From Geminicoccaceae bacterium (lineage in GTDB: Bacteria; Pseudomonadota; Alphaproteobacteria; Geminicoccales; Geminicoccaceae): a stretch of 64,000 bases of DNA. The notes below the pieces were generated by a model. The model did not search any database, was not told where the DNA came from, and worked only from the letters and a program-made list of their open reading frames with translations. Made by a program: the position numbers and the translations under genes. Positions 9,192 to 17,643 of the stretch are shown one piece after another. The first letter of the stretch is position 1; each line of letters opens with the position of its first letter. Where the stretch lies: positions 1,207,501-1,271,500 of the forward strand of contig JACKIM010000001.1 in NCBI GenBank assembly GCA_020638465.1. Reading direction: 5' to 3'.

Positions 9192-9590
9192 CTATTTCTT
9201 GAAAAGCTTGCCGAGGAAGCCGCCACCTGTGCTGCTGGTCGAAGCAGGCTGCGCCTGAGTGTTCGCATTGGCTGCCGGCTGTGGCTTGGATGCCAGCTCG
9301 GAAACCGTGCCCTTGGCGATCTTGACCTGTACGTCCTTGGCAATTTCCACCATCAGGAATGTATCTTCAACCTTGGTGATCTTGCCGAAGATCCCGCCGG
9401 AGGTGACGATCTGGTCGCCGCGCTTGAGGTTGTCGATCATCGCACGATGATCCTTGGCCCGCTTCTGTTGCGGGCGGATCAGCAGAAAATAGAAAACCAC
9501 GAAGATCAGGATGAGAGGCAGGAGAGAGACGAAAAAATCGCCTCCGCCTGCCGGAGCAGCCGCTTGAGCGTAGGCCGGCGAAATGAGCAT
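9192..9590 (-). CDS. yajC: preprotein translocase subunit YajC
   Basis: Small SecDF partner of 132 residues. One membrane helix (LLPLILIFVVFYFLLIRP) is followed directly by the family signature QQKRAKDHRAMIDNLKRGDQ, with a hydrophilic Ala/Gln/Ser-rich tail ending GFLGKLFKK. It is the first gene of the yajC-secD-secF run, so the operon promoter should lie in the 200-bp region shared with the divergent DUF815 gene. Confidence 0.94.
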   Translation of the reverse strand: MLISPAYAQAAAPAGGGDFFVSLLPLILIFVVFYFLLIRPQQKRAKDHRAMIDNLKRGDQIVTSGGIFGKITKVEDTFLMVEIAKDVQVKIAKGTVSELASKPQPAANANTQAQPASTSSTGGGFLGKLFKK

Positions 9591-9800
9591 CGGTTCCTCG
9601 AAGAGCTTTTTGAAAGACTGGTTCGGTGGCGCCTTATATCTGGTGTGCAGCCATTTGGAAACAACCGCCGGGCCTGCCGGTCATTTCGTGGCCGCCGCAG
9701 GATTGTCCAGGAACAGGGATGGCCATCATGTCCGCGGTGCCGGGGCGGGATGGCCGATGAACGTGGCGTCCCCCTTGAATGATGAACGAAAAAATCGTTG

Positions 9801-10694
9801 ATGCGGGGTAACGCCATCGTGAACCAGACAAATTCCGGAATGTCGCGGATGTCCGATCCAGCCGAAATCCAAACACTGCTCGTTCGTATTGCCGAAGCCC
9901 TCGAACGAATGGCACCGCCCAAGCAGGGTGTGCTCGACATGGGTGTCGGGGACGCTTTCGTCTACGACAGCAATGCGGACAATCTGAGGGTGATCGACAA
10001 GGTCAGCCGCATTCCTCTCGAACTGCTCTGCGGCATCGACCGGGTGAGCGAGATTCTGCTTGCCAATACCGAGCGCTTCGCTCGCGGCCTTCCGGCCAAC
10101 AATGCGCTCCTGTGGGGTGCGCGCGGCATGGGCAAGAGCAGCCTCGTCAAGGCCGTTCATGCCACCGTCAACGATGCGGTCGACGACCCTCTCGCGTTGA
10201 TCGAGATCCATCGCGAGGATATCGACCACCTGCCGGATCTGCTGGAACGACTGGGGCGCAGCGGTCGCAGGTCGCTGCTGTTCTGCGATGACCTTTCGTT
10301 CGATGCCGGCGAGACCAGTTACAAGTCGCTGAAGGCCGTACTCGAAGGTGGTATCGAGGGACGACCTGACAATGTCCTGTTCTATGCCACTTCAAACCGC
10401 CGGCATCTGATGCCCCGGCAGATGATCGAGAACGAGCGGAGCACGGCAATCAACCCCGGCGAGGCTGTCGAGGAAAAGGTATCGTTGTCCGACCGCTTCG
10501 GCCTCTGGCTCGGGTTCCATGCCTGCAATCAGGAAACCTACCTGGCCATGGTTCACCGTTACGCGGGGCATTTCGACCTCGCGGTTGACGACAAGGATGC
10601 ACTCGAATGGGCGGCCACCCGCGGTAACCGCTCAGGCCGCGTGGCATGGCAGTTCATCCAGGACGCGGCCGGCCGTCTGGGGCGCGTTCTCTGA
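9801..10694 (+). CDS. DUF815 family AAA-like ATP-binding protein
   Basis: Predicted cytoplasmic ATPase of up to 298 residues. It has a Walker A loop (GARGMGKSSLVKA), a Walker B strand (SLLFCDDLSFD) and the DUF815 marker RPDNVLFYATSNRRHLMPR with the downstream DRFGLWLGFH. The start is unclear: ATG 9801 has no good ribosome site, and ATGs at 9840 and 9849 would also keep the whole conserved region. Members of this family sit near sec or cell-envelope genes in Alphaproteobacteria, but no reaction has been assigned. Confidence 0.85.
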   Translation: MRGNAIVNQTNSGMSRMSDPAEIQTLLVRIAEALERMAPPKQGVLDMGVGDAFVYDSNADNLRVIDKVSRIPLELLCGIDRVSEILLANTERFARGLPANNALLWGARGMGKSSLVKAVHATVNDAVDDPLALIEIHREDIDHLPDLLERLGRSGRRSLLFCDDLSFDAGETSYKSLKAVLEGGIEGRPDNVLFYATSNRRHLMPRQMIENERSTAINPGEAVEEKVSLSDRFGLWLGFHACNQETYLAMVHRYAGHFDLAVDDKDALEWAATRGNRSGRVAWQFIQDAAGRLGRVL

Positions 10695-10713
10695 GGGCCG
10701 GTTTGCCCGGCCC
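10695..10713. terminator. short hairpin between convergent DUF815 and nlpD-like genes
   Basis: A perfect 7-bp stem (GGGCCGG / CCGGCCC) with a TTTGC loop begins directly after the DUF815 stop codon and lies between convergent genes. It may serve both; there is no T-run. Confidence 0.5.
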
Positions 10714-10742
10714 GGAAACGAAGCTGCCGGCAATGTACGGGG

Positions 10743-11855
10743 TCACTCGGCGCTGGCCACGCGGGTACCGTTCTTGGGCAGATGCGACAGCGGGTTGAGA
10801 GGGGTCGTGCCCTTGCGCAGCTCGAAATGCAGGCGCGGGCTGTTGACGCCGCCCGAGGTACCGACCTTGGCCACGGGTTGACCGCGCCGGACCCGGTCTC
10901 CGGTACGCACGAGCAGCGCATCGTTGTGGGCATAGGCCGACAGGAAACCGTCGGCGTGGCGAATCATCAGCATTCGCCCCATGCTGGGAATGTCATCGCC
11001 TGAGTAAACAACAATGCCGCTTTCCACCGAACGCACCGTACTTCCCCGGGTCGCCTGGATATCGATGCCATCGCTGCGCTGCCCATTTCCGCGTGCGCCG
11101 AACCGGGTCACGACCACACCTTCGACCGGCCAGATGAAGCCATCCCGGCTGAGGTCGGGCACAGGCGCCGACGCCAGCAGGCGCTGGGTCCGTTGCGTCT
11201 CGCTCTCGCGCCGGTCGGCCGTCATTCCCGGGGTAGTCGTGGCATTGCGCCGGGGAGCCGCTGCCGGCTCCACATCGAACGGCGAGACGGGGGCAGCACT
11301 GGAAGCCATCGCCGTACCGGTGGTGATGCGGACCTTCTGGCCGACACGGATCCGGTTCACGTCGAGATCCGGATTCATCGCGCGCAGCTCGTCAAGCCTG
11401 CGAGCGTAGCTGCGGGCTATGCTGGAAAAGGTTTCCCCGCGCCTGACCGTATGGAGCTGCTTGCCGGCGGGTATGGGCCGGGTCAGGACCACCTGCCCGA
11501 CATAGACCGGATAGGGGATGTCGAGGCGGTTGATCGATGCGAAGTCGCTCAGGGACAGCCCATAGGCGCGGGCGATCCCGATGGCCGTATCGCCCGGCAT
11601 CACGACATGGCGATTGTCGGACTGCGGACGCACGCCGGGCGGACCGGGCGCTGCCGCCACGCCCTGCTTCTCTCCGCGCTGCTGCAACGACACGGTCATG
11701 GAACGAATGGCATCGTCCTGGGCACGCATTCGCGAAGCCTCCCAGCCGATCTGGTCATTCCACTCGAAGTTCTGATAGTCCGAGCACCCTGCCGTGATGG
11801 CCAGCACGCCGGCGGACCAGAGACGGAGCAGGGTGATCGCGCACGTTTTCATCAT
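10743..11855 (-). CDS. LysM/M23 lipoprotein, degenerate LytM domain (NlpD/DipM-like)
   Basis: Predicted envelope lipoprotein of 370 residues that should activate murein amidases. A signal peptide ends in the lipobox ITAGC. Two LysM peptidoglycan-binding domains follow (HVVMPGDTAIGIARAYGLS and HTVRRGETFSSIARSYARR), then a C-terminal M23 domain. The M23 zinc ligands are incomplete: the first His position reads SDGID rather than HxGxD, and the HxH site reads PRLHFEL. So it probably does not cut peptidoglycan itself, like NlpD and EnvC. It lies downstream of surE, as nlpD does in many proteobacteria, but no pcm gene separates them here. Confidence 0.87.
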   Translation of the reverse strand: MMKTCAITLLRLWSAGVLAITAGCSDYQNFEWNDQIGWEASRMRAQDDAIRSMTVSLQQRGEKQGVAAAPGPPGVRPQSDNRHVVMPGDTAIGIARAYGLSLSDFASINRLDIPYPVYVGQVVLTRPIPAGKQLHTVRRGETFSSIARSYARRLDELRAMNPDLDVNRIRVGQKVRITTGTAMASSAAPVSPFDVEPAAAPRRNATTTPGMTADRRESETQRTQRLLASAPVPDLSRDGFIWPVEGVVVTRFGARGNGQRSDGIDIQATRGSTVRSVESGIVVYSGDDIPSMGRMLMIRHADGFLSAYAHNDALLVRTGDRVRRGQPVAKVGTSGGVNSPRLHFELRKGTTPLNPLSHLPKNGTRVASAE

Positions 11856-11982
11856 GACCTGAAAATTAACGATAACGCCGATCGCCGATCAAGCGGAACA
11901 CCTCAGAGCGACCGTGAGCTGTTGCTGCAAGGACACGGATTTTCCTGCCGCGAAGGTGGAATTGAACCGGTGGATATCGCGT

Positions 11983-12750
11983 TCAGCCAGAGTTCAATCG
12001 GGTGAGATGTTCGAAACAGCCGTGATGGGTCATGTCGAGGTGGATCGGGGTGACCGACACGAAGCCGTCATTGACGGCCGCCAGATCCGATCCCTTGCAA
12101 TGGCGGTCGGCACCGCGCAGGGCCCCTACCCAGATATAGGGTTCGCCACGCGGATCGATGCGCTCGATCAGGTCCTCCCCGATGTCGCGCCGCCCCTGCC
12201 TTGTGGCGCGAAGCCCCCTGACCTCATCAGGTTCACGGTCGGGGAAGTTCACGTTGATGAGTGTATCCTCCGGCCAGCCGATCTCCAGGCAGCGGCGGAT
12301 GACCTCGGGCGCCCACCGCTCGGCGGTCTGCCACTTCACCGGGGTACGGTCCTGGCAGACCTGCGACAGCGCGATCGCCCGATGACCGAGCAAGGTCGCT
12401 TCCATGGCTGCGGCGATAGTACCGGAGTAGGTCATATCCTCGGCGAGGTTGCCGCCGTGATTGACTCCCGACAGCACCAGATCGATCGGCTTGTTCTTCA
12501 ACACCTGATGCAGGGCTACCAGGACACAATCGGTGGGCGTGCCGTCGACGGCACGGTGACGCTCCGTGACCTCGCGGATTCTCAGTGGCCGGCGCAGGGT
12601 GAGCGAATGGCCGGCACCGCTCTGGTTGTGTTCCGGGGCGACCAGCCACACTTCGTCAGCCAGTTCGAGGGCAACCCGCTCAAGCACCTTGATGCCGTTC
12701 GCATTGATGCCGTCGTCATTGCTGACGAGGATCCTTTTCAGTTCAGCCAT
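11983..12750 (-). CDS. surE: 5'/3'-nucleotidase SurE
   Basis: Metal-dependent nucleoside monophosphate phosphatase, 255 residues. The N-terminus LVSNDDGINANGI holds the two metal-binding aspartates, and SGVNHGGNLAEDMTYSGT contains the conserved Asn that completes the site. The start overlaps the end of serS by 8 bp, so translation is probably coupled. The role is in stationary-phase survival and nucleotide salvage. Confidence 0.96.
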   Translation of the reverse strand: MAELKRILVSNDDGINANGIKVLERVALELADEVWLVAPEHNQSGAGHSLTLRRPLRIREVTERHRAVDGTPTDCVLVALHQVLKNKPIDLVLSGVNHGGNLAEDMTYSGTIAAAMEATLLGHRAIALSQVCQDRTPVKWQTAERWAPEVIRRCLEIGWPEDTLINVNFPDREPDEVRGLRATRQGRRDIGEDLIERIDPRGEPYIWVGALRGADRHCKGSDLAAVNDGFVSVTPIHLDMTHHGCFEHLTRLNSG

Positions 12751-14020
12751 TGGGGACCAACCTTTCCATACCGCCCGTGTAAGCGCGCAGGGCTTCGGGA
12801 ATCGTCACCGAGCCATCGGCTTCCTGATAGTTTTCGATGACGGCCACCAGCGTGCGGCCGACCGCAAGGCCGGATCCGTTGAGCGTATGAACGAAACGGG
12901 TCGACTTCTCGCCTTTCGTCCGGCAACGCGCGTTCATTCGCCGCGCCTGGAAATCTCCGCAATTCGAACAGGAGGAAATCTCGCGATAGGCATCCTGCCC
13001 CGGCAGCCAGACTTCCAGGTCATGGGTCTTGCGCGCGCCGAAGCCGGTATCGCCGGAGCAGAGCGTCATCACCCGATACGGCAGGCCCAGACGTTGCAGG
13101 ATGACCTCGGCGCAACCGGTCATCCGCGCATGTTCATCCTCGGATTGCTCGGGCACGGTGATGCTGACAAGTTCCACCTTCTGGAACTGATGCTGGCGAA
13201 TCATGCCGCGCGTGTCCTTGCCGGCGGCTCCCGCCTCGGACCGGAAGCAATGGGTCGACGCCGTGAAGCGATAGGGAAGCTCGGCGGCATCGATGATTTC
13301 GCCAGCAACCAGATTGGTCAGCACCACTTCCGCAGTCGGAATCAGCCAGCGCCCATCTGTGGTCCGAAACAGGTCTTCGGCGAATTTCGGCAACTGGTTG
13401 GTGCCATAGACGGCCTGGTCGCGCACGAGCAGCGGTGGCGAGATTTCCGTATAGCCGTGCTCGCCCGTCTGTACATCGAGCATGAACTGGGCAATCGCCC
13501 GTTCCAGACGCGCCAGCTGACCCTTGAGCACGACGAACCGCGAACCGGACATTTTCGCTGCCCGTTCCAGATCCATGCCCAGTGCCGGACCGATCTCGTC
13601 ATGCTCCCTCGGCTCGAATGCGAAACTGCGAGGTTCTCCCCACCTGCGTTCCTCCCGGTTGTCGACGTCGGAGGCGCCGTCCGGAACATCGTCGGCCAAG
13701 AGATTGGGCAGGGCGGACAACCTTGCTGTCAGCTCTTCCTCAAGCTCTTTCAGTCGTGCTTCGCCGGCTTTCAGGCTGTCCTTGAGAGCCGCAACCTGGT
13801 CGATCAGATCCTGCGGCGGCTTGCCGTCAGGGCCGCGCCTTTGGCCGATTTCCCTCGACAGGCGATTGCGGTCCGACTGTTCCTCCTGCACCTTCGTCTC
13901 GACACCGCGCTTTTCCTTGTCGAGTTCGAGGATTTCGGCGGCCATCGGCGACAGACCACGTCGTTTCATGCCTTGGTCGAATGCGTCCGGATTTTCGCGC
14001 AACCACCGCAGATCGTGCAT
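12743..14020 (-). CDS. serS: seryl-tRNA synthetase
   Basis: Class II aminoacyl-tRNA synthetase of 425 residues that charges tRNA-Ser and tRNA-Sec. The N-terminal half forms the long antiparallel coiled coil that contacts the tRNA variable arm (about residues 25-110). Motif 2 reads FRSEAGAAGKDTRGMIRQHQ, and motif 3 reads GSGLAVGRTLVAVIENYQ near the C-terminus. It is first in the serS-surE-LysM run. The 272 bp upstream should hold the promoter; no T-box-like element was seen. Confidence 0.97.
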   Translation of the reverse strand: MHDLRWLRENPDAFDQGMKRRGLSPMAAEILELDKEKRGVETKVQEEQSDRNRLSREIGQRRGPDGKPPQDLIDQVAALKDSLKAGEARLKELEEELTARLSALPNLLADDVPDGASDVDNREERRWGEPRSFAFEPREHDEIGPALGMDLERAAKMSGSRFVVLKGQLARLERAIAQFMLDVQTGEHGYTEISPPLLVRDQAVYGTNQLPKFAEDLFRTTDGRWLIPTAEVVLTNLVAGEIIDAAELPYRFTASTHCFRSEAGAAGKDTRGMIRQHQFQKVELVSITVPEQSEDEHARMTGCAEVILQRLGLPYRVMTLCSGDTGFGARKTHDLEVWLPGQDAYREISSCSNCGDFQARRMNARCRTKGEKSTRFVHTLNGSGLAVGRTLVAVIENYQEADGSVTIPEALRAYTGGMERLVPNG

Positions 14021-14292
14021 TGCTCGCTGCTTTCACACTGAAGTTCCAGTTCGGAGCTGACGTCATAAAGTGCCATTGCAGGTGCTGCAACCGGATGCCT
14101 CGGATGAAAGTGTCAACCCGCATCGGCGCCATCGGTCCGGGCGGGCGGTTTGCTTGCTGGCCGTTGCGCGGCGGGACAGTCTCGCCTAATAGAAGGCCAA
14201 CCGATGACGCCGAGAGCGGAACAGGAACAGGCTGAACATGAGTCCGCGGGCTGCAGTCAGCCGTTACCGGAACAGGGGAGTTTCAACGGTCG

Positions 14293-15420
14293 ATGAAGCT
14301 TGGAATCGCGACGGAAACCCGGGATGGCGAAGAACGTGTCGCCGCATCGGCCGATACGGTCAAGCGTTACGCCGGCCTCGGGCTCGAAGTGTTGGTGCAG
14401 CGCGGTGCCGGAACGGCTTCCGGCATTGCCGACGAGGCCTTCGAGAAGGCCGGGGCAAGGTTGGTGGATGATGCGAAGGCAGTCTTTGACGCCGACATTG
14501 TCTTGAAAGTGCAACGTCCGACTGATGAGGAAATGAGCCTCCTGAAGAAGGAGCAGGTATTGGTCGGAGCGCTCGATCCCTATCCGCACCGCGAGCAGGT
14601 GCAGGCCTATGCCGACAAGGGCGTGGCCGCGTTCTCCATGGAGCTGCTGCCGCGCACGACGCGGGCGCAGGCGATGGATATCCTGTCCTCGCAGGCCAAC
14701 CTTGCCGGTTACAAGGCGGTCATCGACGCGATGGCGGCGTATAACCGCGTGCTGCCGATGATGATGACGGCGGCCGGCACGGTGACCCCGGCCAAGATCT
14801 TCATCATTGGTGCCGGCGTGGCCGGCCTGCAGGCGATCGCCACGGCGCGGCGCATGGGGGCGGTCGTGACGGCGACCGATGTGCGGCCGGCCTCCCGCGG
14901 TGAGATCGAATCGCTGGGTGCAAAGTTCGTCGGTTTCATTCCGGACGATGCAGCGACCAAGGGCGGCTATGCCCGCGCGTTGACGCCCGAGGAGCAGAAG
15001 AAGCAGGCCGAGATGGTGTCCGACCACATCAAGGGGCAGGACATCGTCATTACCACCGCCCAGATTCCGGGCCGGCAGGCACCGCGGATCGTGACCGGTT
15101 CCATGGTCGATTCGATGAAGCGGGGCTCCGTGCTCTTCGATCTGGCCGCCGAGACCGGTGGCAATGTCGAGGGCAGCAAGCCCGGCGAGATGGTGACGAC
15201 CGGTGGCGGTGTCCTGATCGTCGGTGCCCGCAACCTTCCGGCCAGGCTCGCTCCGGCCTCATCCGTGCTGTTCGCCAAGAACCTTCTCAATTTCGTCTCG
15301 TTGCTGGTGAACAAGGGCGACAACGGTCCGGAGTTGAAGATCAATGCCGAGGACGAACTGGTCGCGGGCACGATGCTGACCCGTGACGGTGCCGTCGTGC
15401 ATCCCAATCTCAAGAGCTGA
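14293..15420 (+). CDS. pntAA: NAD(P) transhydrogenase subunit alpha part 1 (domain I, NAD-binding)
   Basis: Soluble NAD(H)-binding subunit of the proton-pumping transhydrogenase, 375 residues. The start MKLGIATETRDGEERVA and the dinucleotide-binding loop IIGAGVAGLQAIATARRMGA are typical, as is the RAQAMDILSSQANLAGYKAV stretch. It is the first gene of a three-gene operon in the split-alpha arrangement of Rhodospirillum and relatives, in contrast to the fused PntA of E. coli. Confidence 0.95.
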   Translation: MKLGIATETRDGEERVAASADTVKRYAGLGLEVLVQRGAGTASGIADEAFEKAGARLVDDAKAVFDADIVLKVQRPTDEEMSLLKKEQVLVGALDPYPHREQVQAYADKGVAAFSMELLPRTTRAQAMDILSSQANLAGYKAVIDAMAAYNRVLPMMMTAAGTVTPAKIFIIGAGVAGLQAIATARRMGAVVTATDVRPASRGEIESLGAKFVGFIPDDAATKGGYARALTPEEQKKQAEMVSDHIKGQDIVITTAQIPGRQAPRIVTGSMVDSMKRGSVLFDLAAETGGNVEGSKPGEMVTTGGGVLIVGARNLPARLAPASSVLFAKNLLNFVSLLVNKGDNGPELKINAEDELVAGTMLTRDGAVVHPNLKS

Positions 15421-15445
15421 AACGCCCGGACGGAGAAACAGAACC

Positions 15446-15733
15446 ATGCATGCCATCGATCCCGGGATTTTCAATCTCATCATTTTCGTGCTGGCGATAT
15501 TCGTCGGTTACTATGTGGTCTGGTCGGTGACCCCCGCATTGCATACGCCGCTGATGAGCGTGACCAACGCCATCAGTTCGGTGATCATTGTCGGTGCGTT
15601 GATTTCGACAGGTGCCGACAGTTTTGCCGCGACATTCTTCGGCTTCATTGCCGTCATTCTCGCGGCGGTGAACATCTTCGGCGGCTTCGCCGTCACCAAC
15701 CGCATGCTTTCGATGTTCAAGAAGCGCGGTTGA
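15446..15733 (+). CDS. pntAB: NAD(P) transhydrogenase subunit alpha part 2 (membrane)
   Basis: Membrane part of the split alpha subunit, 95 residues with three hydrophobic segments: IIFVLAIFVGYYVVWSVTP, ISSVIIVGALI and TFFGFIAVILAAVNIFGGF. I chose ATG 15446, 25 bp after the pntAA stop and preceded by GGAGAAACAG; an upstream in-frame start would run through the pntAA end. It forms part of the proton channel with PntB. Confidence 0.93.
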   Translation: MHAIDPGIFNLIIFVLAIFVGYYVVWSVTPALHTPLMSVTNAISSVIIVGALISTGADSFAATFFGFIAVILAAVNIFGGFAVTNRMLSMFKKRG

Positions 15734-15746
15734 GGGGAACAGGACC

Positions 15747-17213
15747 ATGAGCGCCAATCTTGCCGCCATCGGCTACCTCGTCGCCGGCGTCTGCTTCATT
15801 CTCGCCCTGCGCGGCCTCTCGCATCCCGCGAGTTCCCGTTCGGGTAACCGCTTCGGCATGATCGGCATGACGATCGCCATCGTCGTCGCGATCCTGTCGC
15901 TCCAGCATGCGGGTTTCGCTACCTACCTGCTGATCCTTGCCGGTCTTGCGATCGGTGGTGGCGTCGGATTTGTCGTCGCCAGGAAGATCGAGATGACGGC
16001 GATGCCCCAGCTGGTGGCCGCCTTTCATTCACTCGTCGGCCTGGCTGCGGTGTTCGTTGCGGCTGCCGCCTTCCTCAATCCGGGTGATTTCGGCATCCTG
16101 AAGGATATGGCTGATCCCTACAGCATCAAGGCCCTCTCGCTCCTTGAGATGGGGCTGGGGACCATCATCGGTGCCATTACCTTCACGGGCTCGGTGATTG
16201 CCTTCGGCAAGCTGCAGGCCAAGTTGCCTCCGGCTGTCGAGAACGCGCTGGGGCCGCTCAAGGGACCGGTCACCAAGGTCATGAGCAGCAAGCCGATCAT
16301 GCTGCCCGCCCGCCATGTCATCAATATCGCCATCGCCGTGCTCATCGTGCTGGTGCTTGCCTGGTTCATGAGCTCGGTGAGCGGCTTTGCCTTCTTCCTC
16401 ATGACGTTGATGGCCTTTGCGATAGGCGTGCTGCTCATCATCCCGATCGGCGGCGCTGACATGCCTGTCGTGGTATCGATGCTCAATTCCTACTCGGGCT
16501 GGGCCGCTGCGGGAATCGGCTTCACGCTCCAGAATCCGGCGCTCATCGTCACGGGTGCCCTGGTCGGATCATCGGGTGCCATCCTTTCCTACATCATGTG
16601 CAAGGCGATGAACCGTTCGTTCATCTCGGTCATCCTTGGTGGCTTTGGCGAAAGTGGCGGAGCGGCCGGAGACGATGACATCGATCGGACCGTCAAGTCG
16701 GGGAGTGCCGACGATGCTGCCTTCATCATGGAGAATGCGCAGGACGTCATCATCGTTCCCGGCTATGGCATGGCCGTGGCGCAGGCACAGCATGCGGTGC
16801 GAGAATTGTTCGACACGTTGACCAAGAAGGGCGTGAATGTGCGCTTCGCGATCCATCCGGTAGCCGGTCGCATGCCCGGTCACATGAATGTGTTGCTGGC
16901 CGAAGCCAATATTCCCTACGATGTCGTCCACGAGATGGAGGACATCAACAACGACTTCCAGCAGGCCGATGTGGCCTATGTCATCGGCGCGAACGATATC
17001 ACCAATCCGGCTGCAAAGAATGATCCGCAGAGCCCGATTTTCGGCATGCCGGTTCTCGATGTCGACAAGGCCAAGGCTGTCTTCTTCGTCAAGCGTTCGA
17101 TGGCCGCCGGCTATGCGGGCATCGAGAACACGCTGTTCTATCAGGATAATACCATGATGCTGTTTGGCGATGCAAAGAAGATGACCGAGGAAATCGTGAA
17201 GGGTATGGATTAG
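15747..17213 (+). CDS. pntB: NAD(P) transhydrogenase subunit beta
   Basis: Beta subunit, 488 residues: an N-terminal membrane domain with many helices (to about residue 285), then the soluble NADP(H)-binding domain. Markers are VPGYGMAVAQAQHAVRELFD and RFAIHPVAGRMPGHMNVLLA, followed by KRSMAAGYAGIENTLFY near the end. With PntAA and PntAB it couples proton entry to reduction of NADP by NADH. It lies 13 bp after pntAB. Confidence 0.96.
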   Translation: MSANLAAIGYLVAGVCFILALRGLSHPASSRSGNRFGMIGMTIAIVVAILSLQHAGFATYLLILAGLAIGGGVGFVVARKIEMTAMPQLVAAFHSLVGLAAVFVAAAAFLNPGDFGILKDMADPYSIKALSLLEMGLGTIIGAITFTGSVIAFGKLQAKLPPAVENALGPLKGPVTKVMSSKPIMLPARHVINIAIAVLIVLVLAWFMSSVSGFAFFLMTLMAFAIGVLLIIPIGGADMPVVVSMLNSYSGWAAAGIGFTLQNPALIVTGALVGSSGAILSYIMCKAMNRSFISVILGGFGESGGAAGDDDIDRTVKSGSADDAAFIMENAQDVIIVPGYGMAVAQAQHAVRELFDTLTKKGVNVRFAIHPVAGRMPGHMNVLLAEANIPYDVVHEMEDINNDFQQADVAYVIGANDITNPAAKNDPQSPIFGMPVLDVDKAKAVFFVKRSMAAGYAGIENTLFYQDNTMMLFGDAKKMTEEIVKGMD

Positions 17214-17643
17214 GCCGTCAGCGCTTTCGGACGCGAGAGGGTCAGTCTGGTAATGCGCATGTGTTACCGATGCATGGCAGTGAAGGCATCATCTGGCGGC
17301 CGGGGCATGTGCCCTTGCATTGACCGGATGTAGCCATGATATGATCGATATCCTTGCCGCCGAAGCAAGTGACTTGCTTCGGCGGTTGTTGTTCGGGCAT
17401 GACCTTGTTTGTTGGGTTGACCGGTCGTCTCCGCCGCAAGGTCGCGCAGGGGCGTCAGTGTGTGGTGCCCGGGCGAGACGGCGGCGTGAGCATGTCTGGG
17501 GTTTTCCATTGCGGGTCTGTCGGGATGGCTTTTGCGAATGTGAAGCGGGTCAGGTGGGTAGCTTTATCCCAGGAGGATCCTTGTTCGGTGCGCAGCTTTT
17601 ATGCGAGCCCGGAACACCATGTCCTTGGTGGGAGTAGCTGAAG
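17214..17643. other. gap after pntB; no gene seen
   Basis: 430 bp without a convincing coding frame. It holds one strong hairpin (listed separately) about 140 bp after pntB. The rest is GC-rich spacer and the presumed promoter region of the polysaccharide gene that follows. Confidence 0.6.
17357..17392 (+). terminator. rho-independent-like terminator of the pnt operon
   Basis: A perfect inverted repeat, CCGCCGAAGCAAGT / ACTTGCTTCGGCGG (17357-17370 and 17372-17385), is followed on the plus strand by the T-rich TGTTGTT. The pairing next to the single central base must open to form a loop, leaving about 12 bp of stem. Confidence 0.6.

Noticed and set aside
11900..11982. A stretch resembling a tRNA 3' half after surE (GGTGGAATTGAACCGG).
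   Set aside because: No matching acceptor or anticodon stem could be drawn.
12566..14041. Long open frame on the plus strand opposite serS.
   Set aside because: Antisense of a clear seryl-tRNA synthetase; the translation has no recognisable domain.
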